A stretch of 9,458 nucleotides of DNA from Clostridia bacterium (lineage in GTDB: Bacteria; Bacillota; Clostridia; Christensenellales; Borkfalkiaceae): contig JAIDFD010000206.1 of the NCBI GenBank assembly GCA_029054485.1, positions 1-9,458 on the forward strand, in the 5' to 3' direction. The position numbers and the translations under genes were made by a program. Each line of letters begins with the position of its first letter. Within the stretch, counting starts at the first letter, position 1. The notes under the pieces were generated by a model. The model was given only the letters and a program-made list of their open reading frames with translations. It was not told the origin of the DNA and searched no databases. Below, in pieces: positions 1 to 7,000 of this stretch.

Positions 1-975
1 CCCAACATTATTGCGGACGATGTTCCCATTGGCAAGGACGATAGCGAAAACGTGCAGGGAAAAGTCTTTCTCGAAGCGAATGAAAAGACCTTTGAAGTAC
101 CCTATCATCTTGACATACTCGAAAGTCTTGGCGGTATTGATTTAGACGCCGCACGCAGAACGAGCGGCAACGGATTTTATTACCTTATAGGCGATGTTGC
201 AAGGCTTCATTCCGCGGTGCTTGCGTATGCGCGCGACTTTATGATTAACAAGGGCTTTACCTATTGCATACCGCCCTATATGATAAGAAGCTCGGTTGTT
301 TCGGGCGTTATGTCCTTTGAAGAAATGGACGGAATGATGTATAAAATAGAGGGCGAGGATTTGTACCTTATCGGAACTTCCGAACACTCTATGATAGGCT
401 CGTTTATGGGCGAAATTCTGCCTGAACAACAACTTCCCAAAACGCTGACTTCGTATTCGCCTTGCTTCCGTAAGGAAAAGGGCGCGCACGGCTTGGAAGA
501 AAGGGGAATTTACCGTATCCACCAGTTTGAAAAGCAGGAAATGATAGTAATCTGCAAACCCGAAGAGAGCGATTTTTGGTACGAAAAGCTTTGGAACTAC
601 ACCGTAGAACTCTTCGTATCTATGCAGATTCCCGTGAGACAGCTTATATGCTGTTCGGGCGATTTGGCAGATCTCAAATATAAGAGTTGCGACATAGAGG
701 CGTGGAGCCCCAGGCAGAAAAAGTATTTTGAAGTGGGCAGTTGCTCAAACCTCACAGACGCACAGGCAAGAAGGCTTGGAATAAGATACAAAAATTCAAA
801 GACCGGCAAAAACGAGTATGCGCACACTCTGAACAACACGGTAGTCGCTCCGCCCAGAATGATGATTGCATTCCTTGAAAATCATTTACAAGCGGACGGA
901 AGCGTGTTTATTCCCGAGGTGCTTCGTCCCTATATGGGCGGCAAGGAAAAACTTGTTCCCGTTTCAAAAAAATAA
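1..975 (+). CDS. serS: Seryl-tRNA synthetase, archaeal-like type (partial, N-terminus off the window)
   Basis: Charges tRNA(Ser) with serine (class II aminoacyl-tRNA synthetase, cytoplasmic). The frame is open from base 1, so the gene starts upstream; 324 residues are visible of the roughly 425 usual for the family. The missing part is mainly the N-terminal coiled-coil tRNA-binding arm. The visible part opens with the linker PNIIADDVPIGKDDSENV. It then shows the serine-binding TSE triplet (window residues 126-128, TxE in the family), motif 2 with FRKE and HQFEKQE (about 156-180), the SCSN segment (about 247-250) and motif 3 with NNTVVAPPR and FLEN (about 277-294). From memory of the family, FRKE..G.HG..ERG and the NNT-type motif 3 are closer to archaeal SerRS than to the usual bacterial forms (FRSEAGSAGRDTRG, NGSGLAVGR). 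The GTG at base 52 is an internal Val codon, not a start. A terminator follows directly. Function is near certain; the lineage reading is inference. Confidence 0.95.
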   Translation, partial: PNIIADDVPIGKDDSENVQGKVFLEANEKTFEVPYHLDILESLGGIDLDAARRTSGNGFYYLIGDVARLHSAVLAYARDFMINKGFTYCIPPYMIRSSVVSGVMSFEEMDGMMYKIEGEDLYLIGTSEHSMIGSFMGEILPEQQLPKTLTSYSPCFRKEKGAHGLEERGIYRIHQFEKQEMIVICKPEESDFWYEKLWNYTVELFVSMQIPVRQLICCSGDLADLKYKSCDIEAWSPRQKKYFEVGSCSNLTDAQARRLGIRYKNSKTGKNEYAHTLNNTVVAPPRMMIAFLENHLQADGSVFIPEVLRPYMGGKEKLVPVSKK

Positions 976-982
976 AACAAGT

Positions 983-1014
983 AAAAAGGACGCGTTTTAC
1001 GCGTCCTTAATTTT
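983..1014. terminator. Bidirectional intrinsic terminator between convergent genes
   Basis: A perfect 9-bp stem (AAGGACGCG at 986-994 pairing with CGCGTCCTT at 1000-1008) has a 5-base loop TTTTA. On the + strand it is followed, after AA, by TTTT; on the - strand the A-run before the stem reads as a T-run. It can therefore end both serS (+) and the convergent gene (-). The TAA stop of the - strand gene (997-999) lies inside the loop, and its last codons form one arm of the stem. Confidence 0.85.
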
Positions 1015-1710
1015 AAGTATTTTTTTGTACCTTTTGCTTGTTAAGCCGGAAATTTTGAAACCTTTATTACGTATTTTTGTAAGCTTTCCGCCGCCGAACC
1101 GCTTATCCAGCGCGAGGTATAAAACAATTTCGTCTTTAAGATTTTTGTCAAATTCCAAAAGCTTGTCAGCCGTAATTTTTCCCTCGCGTATCGATATAAG
1201 CGCGCAGGCGTAAAACAGCAGCAGTCTTTCCAAAATTAATTCAAAAACGAAAGCGTAAGCTTCCTTTGAAAGTTTTGCCTTAATACGTTTGAATTCATAG
1301 CAGGTGTCAATCAGGTGCTTTTCTTCCGAGTCAAAGTCGCAGCGGACTGACGAAAAGATAAAGGGAGCATATTCAAAATACGCAACCGTTTTGGCATTGA
1401 ACGCGGCAAACGCGCAAAAAGCAAAGCAATCGTTTTTGTCGGCAACGCCCTTAAAAAGCGAGCATTTAAAAGCGCTTCCGCCGTTAAAACGGATTACGTC
1501 CTGCGTTGCGGATTCCAGCGCGTCCAAAAAGGGTTGCACGTCCTTGAACAAAAAGGTACGGTTTTCAACTATTATATATTTGCCTTTGGCTTGTTTTACG
1601 GCGGCAGGGATATTGCCGTCGGCGTAAATCAATTCGACTCCGCTGTACAGCGTATCACTGCGGCCGCCGTCCGATTGACCGAATACGACAATAGTCAGCA
1701 ATTTTTTCAT
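997..1710 (-). CDS. Unknown protein, possibly a degenerate GT-A (family 2-like) glycosyltransferase
   Basis: The 237-residue product is not firmly recognised. Its N-terminus, a short hydrophobic strand (LLTIVVFGQ, residues 4-12) followed by NIPAAVKQAKGKYIIVEN (33-50), recalls the start of family-2 glycosyltransferases, where N.G.AR..AKGEYI leads into the DxD metal-binding motif. Here that position reads ENRT, so no acidic DxD is visible and classic nucleotide-sugar catalysis is doubtful. The middle is rich in Phe, Ala and Cys (95-120). The C-terminal part (130-200) looks helical, and the end is strongly basic (205-235, many Lys/Arg). There is no signal peptide or clear transmembrane helix. 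It stands alone, convergent with serS and divergent from the exonuclease operon. A perfect consensus promoter places the predicted transcript start at the ATG, with no Shine-Dalgarno (see findings). The coding call is good; the function is open. Confidence 0.72.
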   Translation of the reverse strand: MKKLLTIVVFGQSDGGRSDTLYSGVELIYADGNIPAAVKQAKGKYIIVENRTFLFKDVQPFLDALESATQDVIRFNGGSAFKCSLFKGVADKNDCFAFCAFAAFNAKTVAYFEYAPFIFSSVRCDFDSEEKHLIDTCYEFKRIKAKLSKEAYAFVFELILERLLLFYACALISIREGKITADKLLEFDKNLKDEIVLYLALDKRFGGGKLTKIRNKGFKISGLTSKRYKKILKIKDA

Positions 1711-1716
1711 ATAAAA

Positions 1717-1745
1717 ATTATATTATAAACGCTTATATTTGTCAA
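1717..1745 (-). promoter_or_regulatory. Perfect sigma-A promoter of the 997-1710 gene, predicted leaderless
   Basis: On the - strand, TTGACA (1745 down to 1740) is followed by a 17-base spacer and TATAAT (1722 down to 1717), a 12/12 consensus match. The usual start point, 7 bases beyond the -10 box, is base 1710, the A of the ATG. A second overlapping TATAAT at 1727-1722 is only 12 bases from the -35 and is less likely to be used. Confidence 0.8.
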
Positions 1746-1759
1746 GGGCGTTAGACTGG

Positions 1760-1788
1760 TTGATATTTCCGCCGTAAAATGATATAAT
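1760..1788 (+). promoter_or_regulatory. Sigma-A promoter of the exonuclease/methyltransferase operon
   Basis: TTGATA (1760-1765, 5/6), a 17-base spacer and TATAAT (1783-1788, 6/6). The predicted transcript start is near 1795, leaving a leader of only about 9 bases before the ATG at 1804. That leader (GAAAGAGTT) has only a weak Shine-Dalgarno-like GAAAGAG. The -35 boxes of the two divergent promoters lie back to back, 14 bases apart (1746-1759). Confidence 0.8.
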
Positions 1789-1803
1789 ATACCCGAAAGA
1801 GTT

Positions 1804-2757
1804 ATGAGTCTTGTATTTTTTGATATAGAGTGCGCAAGCGTAAGAAAAACGGTTGCCAAAATATGTGTTTTCGGCTATGTTGTCTGCGATGAAAACTTCA
1901 ATATCCTCAAAAAAGAGGATATTCTTATCAACCCGCGCGGCGAATTTCATTTGACCGACAGAAAGGGCGATAAAGGAATAGTTTTGCCCTATTCTTACGA
2001 GGAGTTTAAAAAGTATCCCGCATTTCCCAAAGTGTACGGTTACATAAAAGAACTGTTGGAGGACAAGGACAATATTATTCTCGGACATGCAACAATGAAC
2101 GACGTAAAGTATTTAAACCTCGAAACAAAGCGGTTCCGCTTGCCGTCGTTCAGATTTTCCTTTTCCGACAGTCAGCTCATTTATATGACCTATATTTCTG
2201 ATTACTCGCACCAGTTCGGTTTGGAGCATATCGCAAACGATTTGGGAGTGGATTTTGTTCCGCACCGCGCCGCCGACGACGCTTACGCTACAATGCGCGT
2301 GGTCGAGGCAATGTGCAAGGCGAAGGGCTGCGGTTACAGTGAGCTTGTAAAGCAGTTGCGCGTAACAGAGGGCAGAATAAGCAACTATCAGATACACGCG
2401 CCTACTTCGCATGGCTTTAAAGCGCACCACGCTAAAATCAATGAATTAAAGCAACAGCGTGCAAAAACCCGCACGAAGTTTGCAAATTACATAACGAGAA
2501 AACGCCCTTTTTCGGGCGGAAAATTTGCTGGCAAAACATTCACTTTTGCGCGCGAAATTGAGGACGATTTGCCGCTTGCGGAAAGTATGGCGGACGCAGT
2601 TTTTAAAAGCGGCGGCAACTATTCTTTCCACGTTACAAAAAGCGATTTTTATGTGACTTTCCAAGGCGATGATTCGCCGAGGTCGCAAAACGCGCAAAAA
2701 CTGAAAGGGGTTACGGTTTTGGACGTTGCGGGCTTTAAGGAGCTTCTAAATGGTTGA
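1804..2757 (+). CDS. DnaQ-like (DEDDh) 3'-5' exonuclease with C-terminal BRCT domain
   Basis: A predicted cytoplasmic nuclease of 317 residues acting on DNA or RNA ends. The RNase H-fold exonuclease domain covers about residues 1-175. Exo I is FFDIE (acidic D7 and E9), Exo II is in ILGHATMNDVKYL (D100), and Exo III is HRAADD (H154 and D159, the HxxxxD of the DEDDh subgroup), so all expected catalytic residues are present. A basic linker (about 205-238) leads to a C-terminal region (about 240-317) whose pattern fits a BRCT domain: GKTFTFAR, then a GG turn (270-271), a strand ending TKSDFYVTF, and a final FKELL. BRCT domains bind phosphopeptides or DNA ends, and are known at the end of bacterial DnaQ-like proteins and of NAD+-dependent ligase. 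It is first in an operon with its own promoter, and its 3' end overlaps the methyltransferase gene by 8 bases. A role in replication proofreading, repair or RNA trimming cannot be told from sequence. Confidence 0.9.
   Translation: MSLVFFDIECASVRKTVAKICVFGYVVCDENFNILKKEDILINPRGEFHLTDRKGDKGIVLPYSYEEFKKYPAFPKVYGYIKELLEDKDNIILGHATMNDVKYLNLETKRFRLPSFRFSFSDSQLIYMTYISDYSHQFGLEHIANDLGVDFVPHRAADDAYATMRVVEAMCKAKGCGYSELVKQLRVTEGRISNYQIHAPTSHGFKAHHAKINELKQQRAKTRTKFANYITRKRPFSGGKFAGKTFTFAREIEDDLPLAESMADAVFKSGGNYSFHVTKSDFYVTFQGDDSPRSQNAQKLKGVTVLDVAGFKELLNG
2737..2742 (+). promoter_or_regulatory. Shine-Dalgarno of the methyltransferase, inside the exonuclease gene
   Basis: AAGGAG lies 7 bases before the ATG at 2750 and fixes that start. 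It sits within the last codons of the upstream gene, so translation of the two is probably coupled. Confidence 0.85.
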
Positions 2758-4024
2758 TCTTCCGCAAGAGTTCCTTGAAAGAATGAAATCCGAAGTGGCG
2801 GATTTTAACGGCTTTTTAAAAAGCTATTTATCGCCGCCCGAAAAAGCAATCCGCGTAAACACCCTTAAAATTCCGGTAGAGGAATTTAAAAAGATTTCGC
2901 CGTTTGACTTGGAGCCCGTACCTTGGGAAAGCTCGGCTTTCTATGTTTCGGGTGAAGGACTTGGAAAAACAGTTCACCATGCGGCGGGGCTTTACTATGT
3001 GCAGGAGCCGTCCGCGGCGGTTGCCGCCCCTAAGCTTGAAGTTAAGCACGGCGAGCGCGTCCTCGATTTATGTTCCGCGCCGGGCGGCAAGGGCACTCAG
3101 CTTGCGCAGTATCTCAACGGCGGGGGAATAATTTTTTTAAACGAAATAAATTTTTCACGCGCCAAAATTCTTTGCTCTAACGCCGAGCGAATGGGAATAA
3201 AAAACGCGGTCATAACCTGCGCCGCCCCGCGGAGCTTAGCGGAAAATTTTGAAGAATACTTTGATAAAATTCTCGTGGACGCGCCATGTTCGGGCGAGGG
3301 TATGTTTAAAAAGGAAGAGGCGGCTATTCCCGAGTGGAGCCTTGAAAACGTTGAAAAATGCGCCGCCCGGCAAAAGGATATTTTGGATTGCGCGTACCTA
3401 ATGCTGAAAGGCGGCGGCAGACTTGTTTACTCAACCTGCACGTTCGCCCGCGATGAGGACGAGGGGCAGGTTGAAAAATTCTTATCCGCGCATCCCGATT
3501 GCCGTTTAATAGAAATGCATAAGCTTTTGCCGCACGAAATCCGCGGTGAGGGACACTTTGTTGCGGTGATTGAAAAGGACGGCAAAACGCGTAGAGATTT
3601 ACCATTGCTTACGCCTTTTGTCAAAGATAAAAAGTTTGTTTCGCTTTACAGGGAATGGGAGAGGTCAACGCTTTCGGTAAATTTTGAAAACCTGTACGCA
3701 GTCGGCGATACTCTGTATTCATTGCCGAACGAAATGCCAAAAACTTCCGTGCAGACATTGCGCGCGGGCGTTAGGTTGGGCGAGTTTGTAAACGGCAGGT
3801 TTAACCCCTCACATTCGCTTGCTATGTGTCTAAAAAAGGGCGAGGCGGACTTTATAGAGCTGGACGAGCCGACCGCGATAAAATATTTGCGCGGACAGAT
3901 TTTTGACTGCGACCAAAATTTAAAGGGCTGGAAGATAGCGGCTTTTTGCGGTTTTCCGTTGGGCTGGTGCAAAGCTTCGGGCGGAGTTGCAAAAAACCAC
4001 TTACCAAAAGGAATAAGAATATAA
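2750..4024 (+). CDS. RsmF/NSUN-type rRNA (cytosine-C5)-methyltransferase
   Basis: Predicted to transfer a methyl group from S-adenosylmethionine to C5 of a cytosine in rRNA (NOL1/NOP2/Sun family), acting in the cytoplasm on the ribosome or its precursors. The 424 residues match the usual size of Gram-positive RsmF-like enzymes. An N-terminal RNA-binding segment (1-95, with IRVNTLK at 34-40 and YYVQEPSA at 82-89) precedes the Rossmann methyltransferase core. SAM-binding motif I is VLDLCSAPGGKGTQLA (104-119). Motif IV is DAPCSGEGMF (177-186, C180, used for product release) and motif VI is YSTCTF (C230, the catalytic nucleophile). The C-terminal domain (about 330-424) ends in GWCKASGGVAKNHLPKGIR, the PUA-like RsmF tail that contacts RNA. 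The start follows a good Shine-Dalgarno and overlaps the exonuclease gene by 8 bases. The exact target nucleotide cannot be read from sequence, so no gene symbol is given. Confidence 0.94.
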   Translation: MVDLPQEFLERMKSEVADFNGFLKSYLSPPEKAIRVNTLKIPVEEFKKISPFDLEPVPWESSAFYVSGEGLGKTVHHAAGLYYVQEPSAAVAAPKLEVKHGERVLDLCSAPGGKGTQLAQYLNGGGIIFLNEINFSRAKILCSNAERMGIKNAVITCAAPRSLAENFEEYFDKILVDAPCSGEGMFKKEEAAIPEWSLENVEKCAARQKDILDCAYLMLKGGGRLVYSTCTFARDEDEGQVEKFLSAHPDCRLIEMHKLLPHEIRGEGHFVAVIEKDGKTRRDLPLLTPFVKDKKFVSLYREWERSTLSVNFENLYAVGDTLYSLPNEMPKTSVQTLRAGVRLGEFVNGRFNPSHSLAMCLKKGEADFIELDEPTAIKYLRGQIFDCDQNLKGWKIAAFCGFPLGWCKASGGVAKNHLPKGIRI

Positions 4025-4057
4025 AAAAACCTATGCGGATAACCGCATAGGTTTTTT
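4024..4057. terminator. Strong bidirectional intrinsic terminator
   Basis: CCTATGCGG (4030-4038) pairs perfectly with CCGCATAGG (4043-4051) around an ATAA loop. Six A bases before the stem and six T bases after it give a T-run on either strand. It overlaps the TAA stop of the methyltransferase and lies 12 bases beyond the stop of the convergent lipoprotein gene, so it serves both. Confidence 0.92.
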
Positions 4058-4068
4058 GTTATATTGTT

Positions 4069-7000
4069 TTATTCTTCATCGGGCTTTTCGGGCTCGCTTT
4101 CAGTTTGTTCAGCAGGTTCAACCTGTTCAACCGTCTCTTCGGGTTGAGCCGTTTCATCGGGTTCGGAAACCTCTTCAACGCTTTCGGCAGGCTCGGCGGG
4201 TTCAACAGGTTCAGCTGTTTCTTCCGTAACCTCGGGTTCGGGCTCGCCGATTTCTTCCGCAGGTTCTTCAACCTCTTCGCTTTCGGCGGTCTGCTTTCTT
4301 ACAAAGCGGTTGCGCTTATTCGTGTTATAGTTGTTTTTGCCCATCGTCTTGCTCTGCTTTGACTTCTTAACCATATCTTTGATAAGAATAGAGAGGATAG
4401 CGAACAGAAGCGCAACTACGAGAACGATTGAAGATACAAGCAACCATACCGAAGTGTTGTCGCCATCGTCCGAGCTGTCGGTCGTATCATCGTCTTCGGT
4501 GTCAACAGCAAACGACTGGTCGATTGTTGCGTAGTCCGTAAAGATAACGTAGCTGTTGCCGTTCTTAATGCTCAGGTATGCAAGCGATTCGGTAGAGTAG
4601 GTTGTGTAATCATAGTCATAACCCGTTTCGTTGTCCTCGGCTACGTCCGCATTGAAGGGAACGTAGTTAGCCGAGTCATACAGGCTGAACGTGTAGTAGT
4701 GGGCGGTGTAGTTGCTGAGAATGGGGTACTCGGCAAGGGCGCTTTCGGAAATCTTACCGTCCTTGATATAGCCCTCTACAAGGTTTTTGTAATAATCGAT
4801 ATTCTCTCCCGAAGTCGGAATGTTAACCAACTGGTTATTATCGGCAAGGATATTCTTATACGCATCGATAATATCGCTTTCGTATTTATCGATTACCGAA
4901 CTGTCGGAAATGGAGTAGTAGCTGTAATCGAACAGCACTGCGCCGCCTTCCTCGTTGCCCTCGGTGGCAGTCGCTTCACGCTGACCGCTCCAAAGTTCAA
5001 GGCGGTAGTTTTTGCTATCACTGCCAGCGCTGATTACAAAGTTAACGGTAATCCAATTATTCGCAACGGCGGGGTCATTGCCATCGATAATCACAAGATA
5101 CTTTTCGTCCAAGTCGGTGTAATCGTATCTTGCAAGGCTTATATCGAAGGGGGTAACCTTTGAGGTTGCCACGCTTTCAACTATATAATAGTATTCGCCG
5201 TTGATGCACTCGTAAACTGCGGTGTTGCCGTTTTTGGTTACAAGCTTGTGGTCTGCAACAGTCGTGTGGTTTGCATCCTTGTAATAAGTTTCGCCATCGA
5301 CAACGTCTTCAAAGCTTACCTGTTCGCCGCCATAAGTGTAGTAGGACTGTTGTTCGTCTTTATAAACCTTTGTGTAGTTCCAGGTGTTAGCGTACAGCTT
5401 GCCGTCCTTGTCCTCGTAAAGACCGTCGTCGCGGAGTGTATAGATAATGTGACTCTTGTGTTCTGCTCTGTCCCAATCCTCATCGTATTCTTCATCGAGG
5501 ACGTTGCCTTCGTTGTCGTAGTAGAAGGTGTAGTCGGGAGCGGTGAACGAAAGCACGTCTTTCGTTTCAGAATCGGTGTCAATGAGATAGATATAAGCGA
5601 TAGCGTTTGCCGAAACTTTGACTTTTACGCTAACGGTCGTGTAGCTGTTTGCCGAAAGAGAAGCCGTTTCACCGATAAATCCGTAGTTCAAAACGGTTTT
5701 GAGTGAGTAGTAGGTTGTATTTTCGTCAAACTCGGTGCCTTGTGCCGAAACGTATTGTTTCGTTTCTTCATCGTAGATAAGATAATTCTGATAGGTGTCC
5801 TCGGTCGCTTCTTTGGTCGAAACATAGTAATCTCTGAGAGTGTTTACGATAATGAGCGGTTGAACGGAGGAGGAGCCGAAAATATTACTCCAGGCTACCG
5901 TTGCATCAACAGAGCTTGCGTTAAGACTGAACGCGGAAAGAAGGGTGGAATACCAATCGCTTTCTTTGTAATTTTCAAAATATTCTTTATTGATAAGACC
6001 TGCATTGGCGTTGGTATTTTTGTCATCGTAAGGAGGGGTAAGACCGCCGTTGTTGACTATATACGAGCTTCCGCCGTTCGCGCCCGTGTAGCTTGCAGGG
6101 TTAACTATACCCGTCTTAATATCGTTAGACTGCGCGCCGTAAACCGAGTCGAATTCCGCTGTCGTGTTCTCGGATTCTTTGGTGAGGGTCAAGGTTGCGG
6201 AATATGTGCCGCTGCCTGTATAACCGAAGGTATCTTCATCGACGGTCAGCGTCTGCATATTAGCAACCGCAAGCCAACCTGCCTTATAGCTGTCGACGGA
6301 AGTATCCTTAATAGTCGTATTGCCGTAGTTGATATCAACGTTAACGGTTTTTTCCGAGTCGGTATCGTTCTCCAAGAAGATAAAGCACTGTACCCAGCCG
6401 TTGTAAATATCTTCTTCATCGCCGATTTCTGTTTTGACGTTCGTGGTATCAACCGTAATAGAGTTGCTCGTGTCCTCATCGTCCGCATCGTATACGGTAA
6501 CGGTTGCCGCGGCGTAGCCCTTCAAATCTGAGGTTTTAACCCAGAACGATACAATCTGATAACCGTTATCGGCTATATTGATTTCAAAAGACGCTTTGTA
6601 AGACGCGCCGTAAGCCGAAAGCATAACCAAAACGTCCGTATTTGCATTATATTTGGGAAGAGAAGTTAAGCTTTCAAGCGCTTCGTTTAAAATGTCGTTG
6701 TAGGCAAAGCCCGAAACGTTTATGGAGTTGCCGCTGAATTTTGCAAGCAAGTCCGATGAAGTGTTAAGCGCGGGGAAGTCCTTGGGGAGCTTAGCGTCTC
6801 CGATGTCGTTGGCTGAAGTAAAGCCCACAAGATTGACGGGGTTGCTGTCTGACGAAACGTAGTTGTCATCGTCTACGGTAAGTCCCGCAGTCATACCGGT
6901 AAATTTAACGGGGGTATATTCGTCTTGCGATGCCAAATCCAGAAGGAAGTGGAAGTATTCGGAATAACGCTCGTCCTTTACCTCGCCGTTACGGCTATAC

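Noticed and set aside
52..54. GTG as a start for the seryl-tRNA synthetase
   Set aside because: The same frame is open from base 1 and encodes conserved SerRS linker sequence before this codon.
866..1213. A 115-codon + strand frame spanning the end of serS and the convergent gene
   Set aside because: It overlaps two better-supported genes and the terminator, and has no recognisable features.
1724..1737. Inverted repeat TATAA-ACGC-TTATA in the promoter spacer as an operator
   Set aside because: It is short and AT-rich and overlaps the -10 region, so it may arise by chance.
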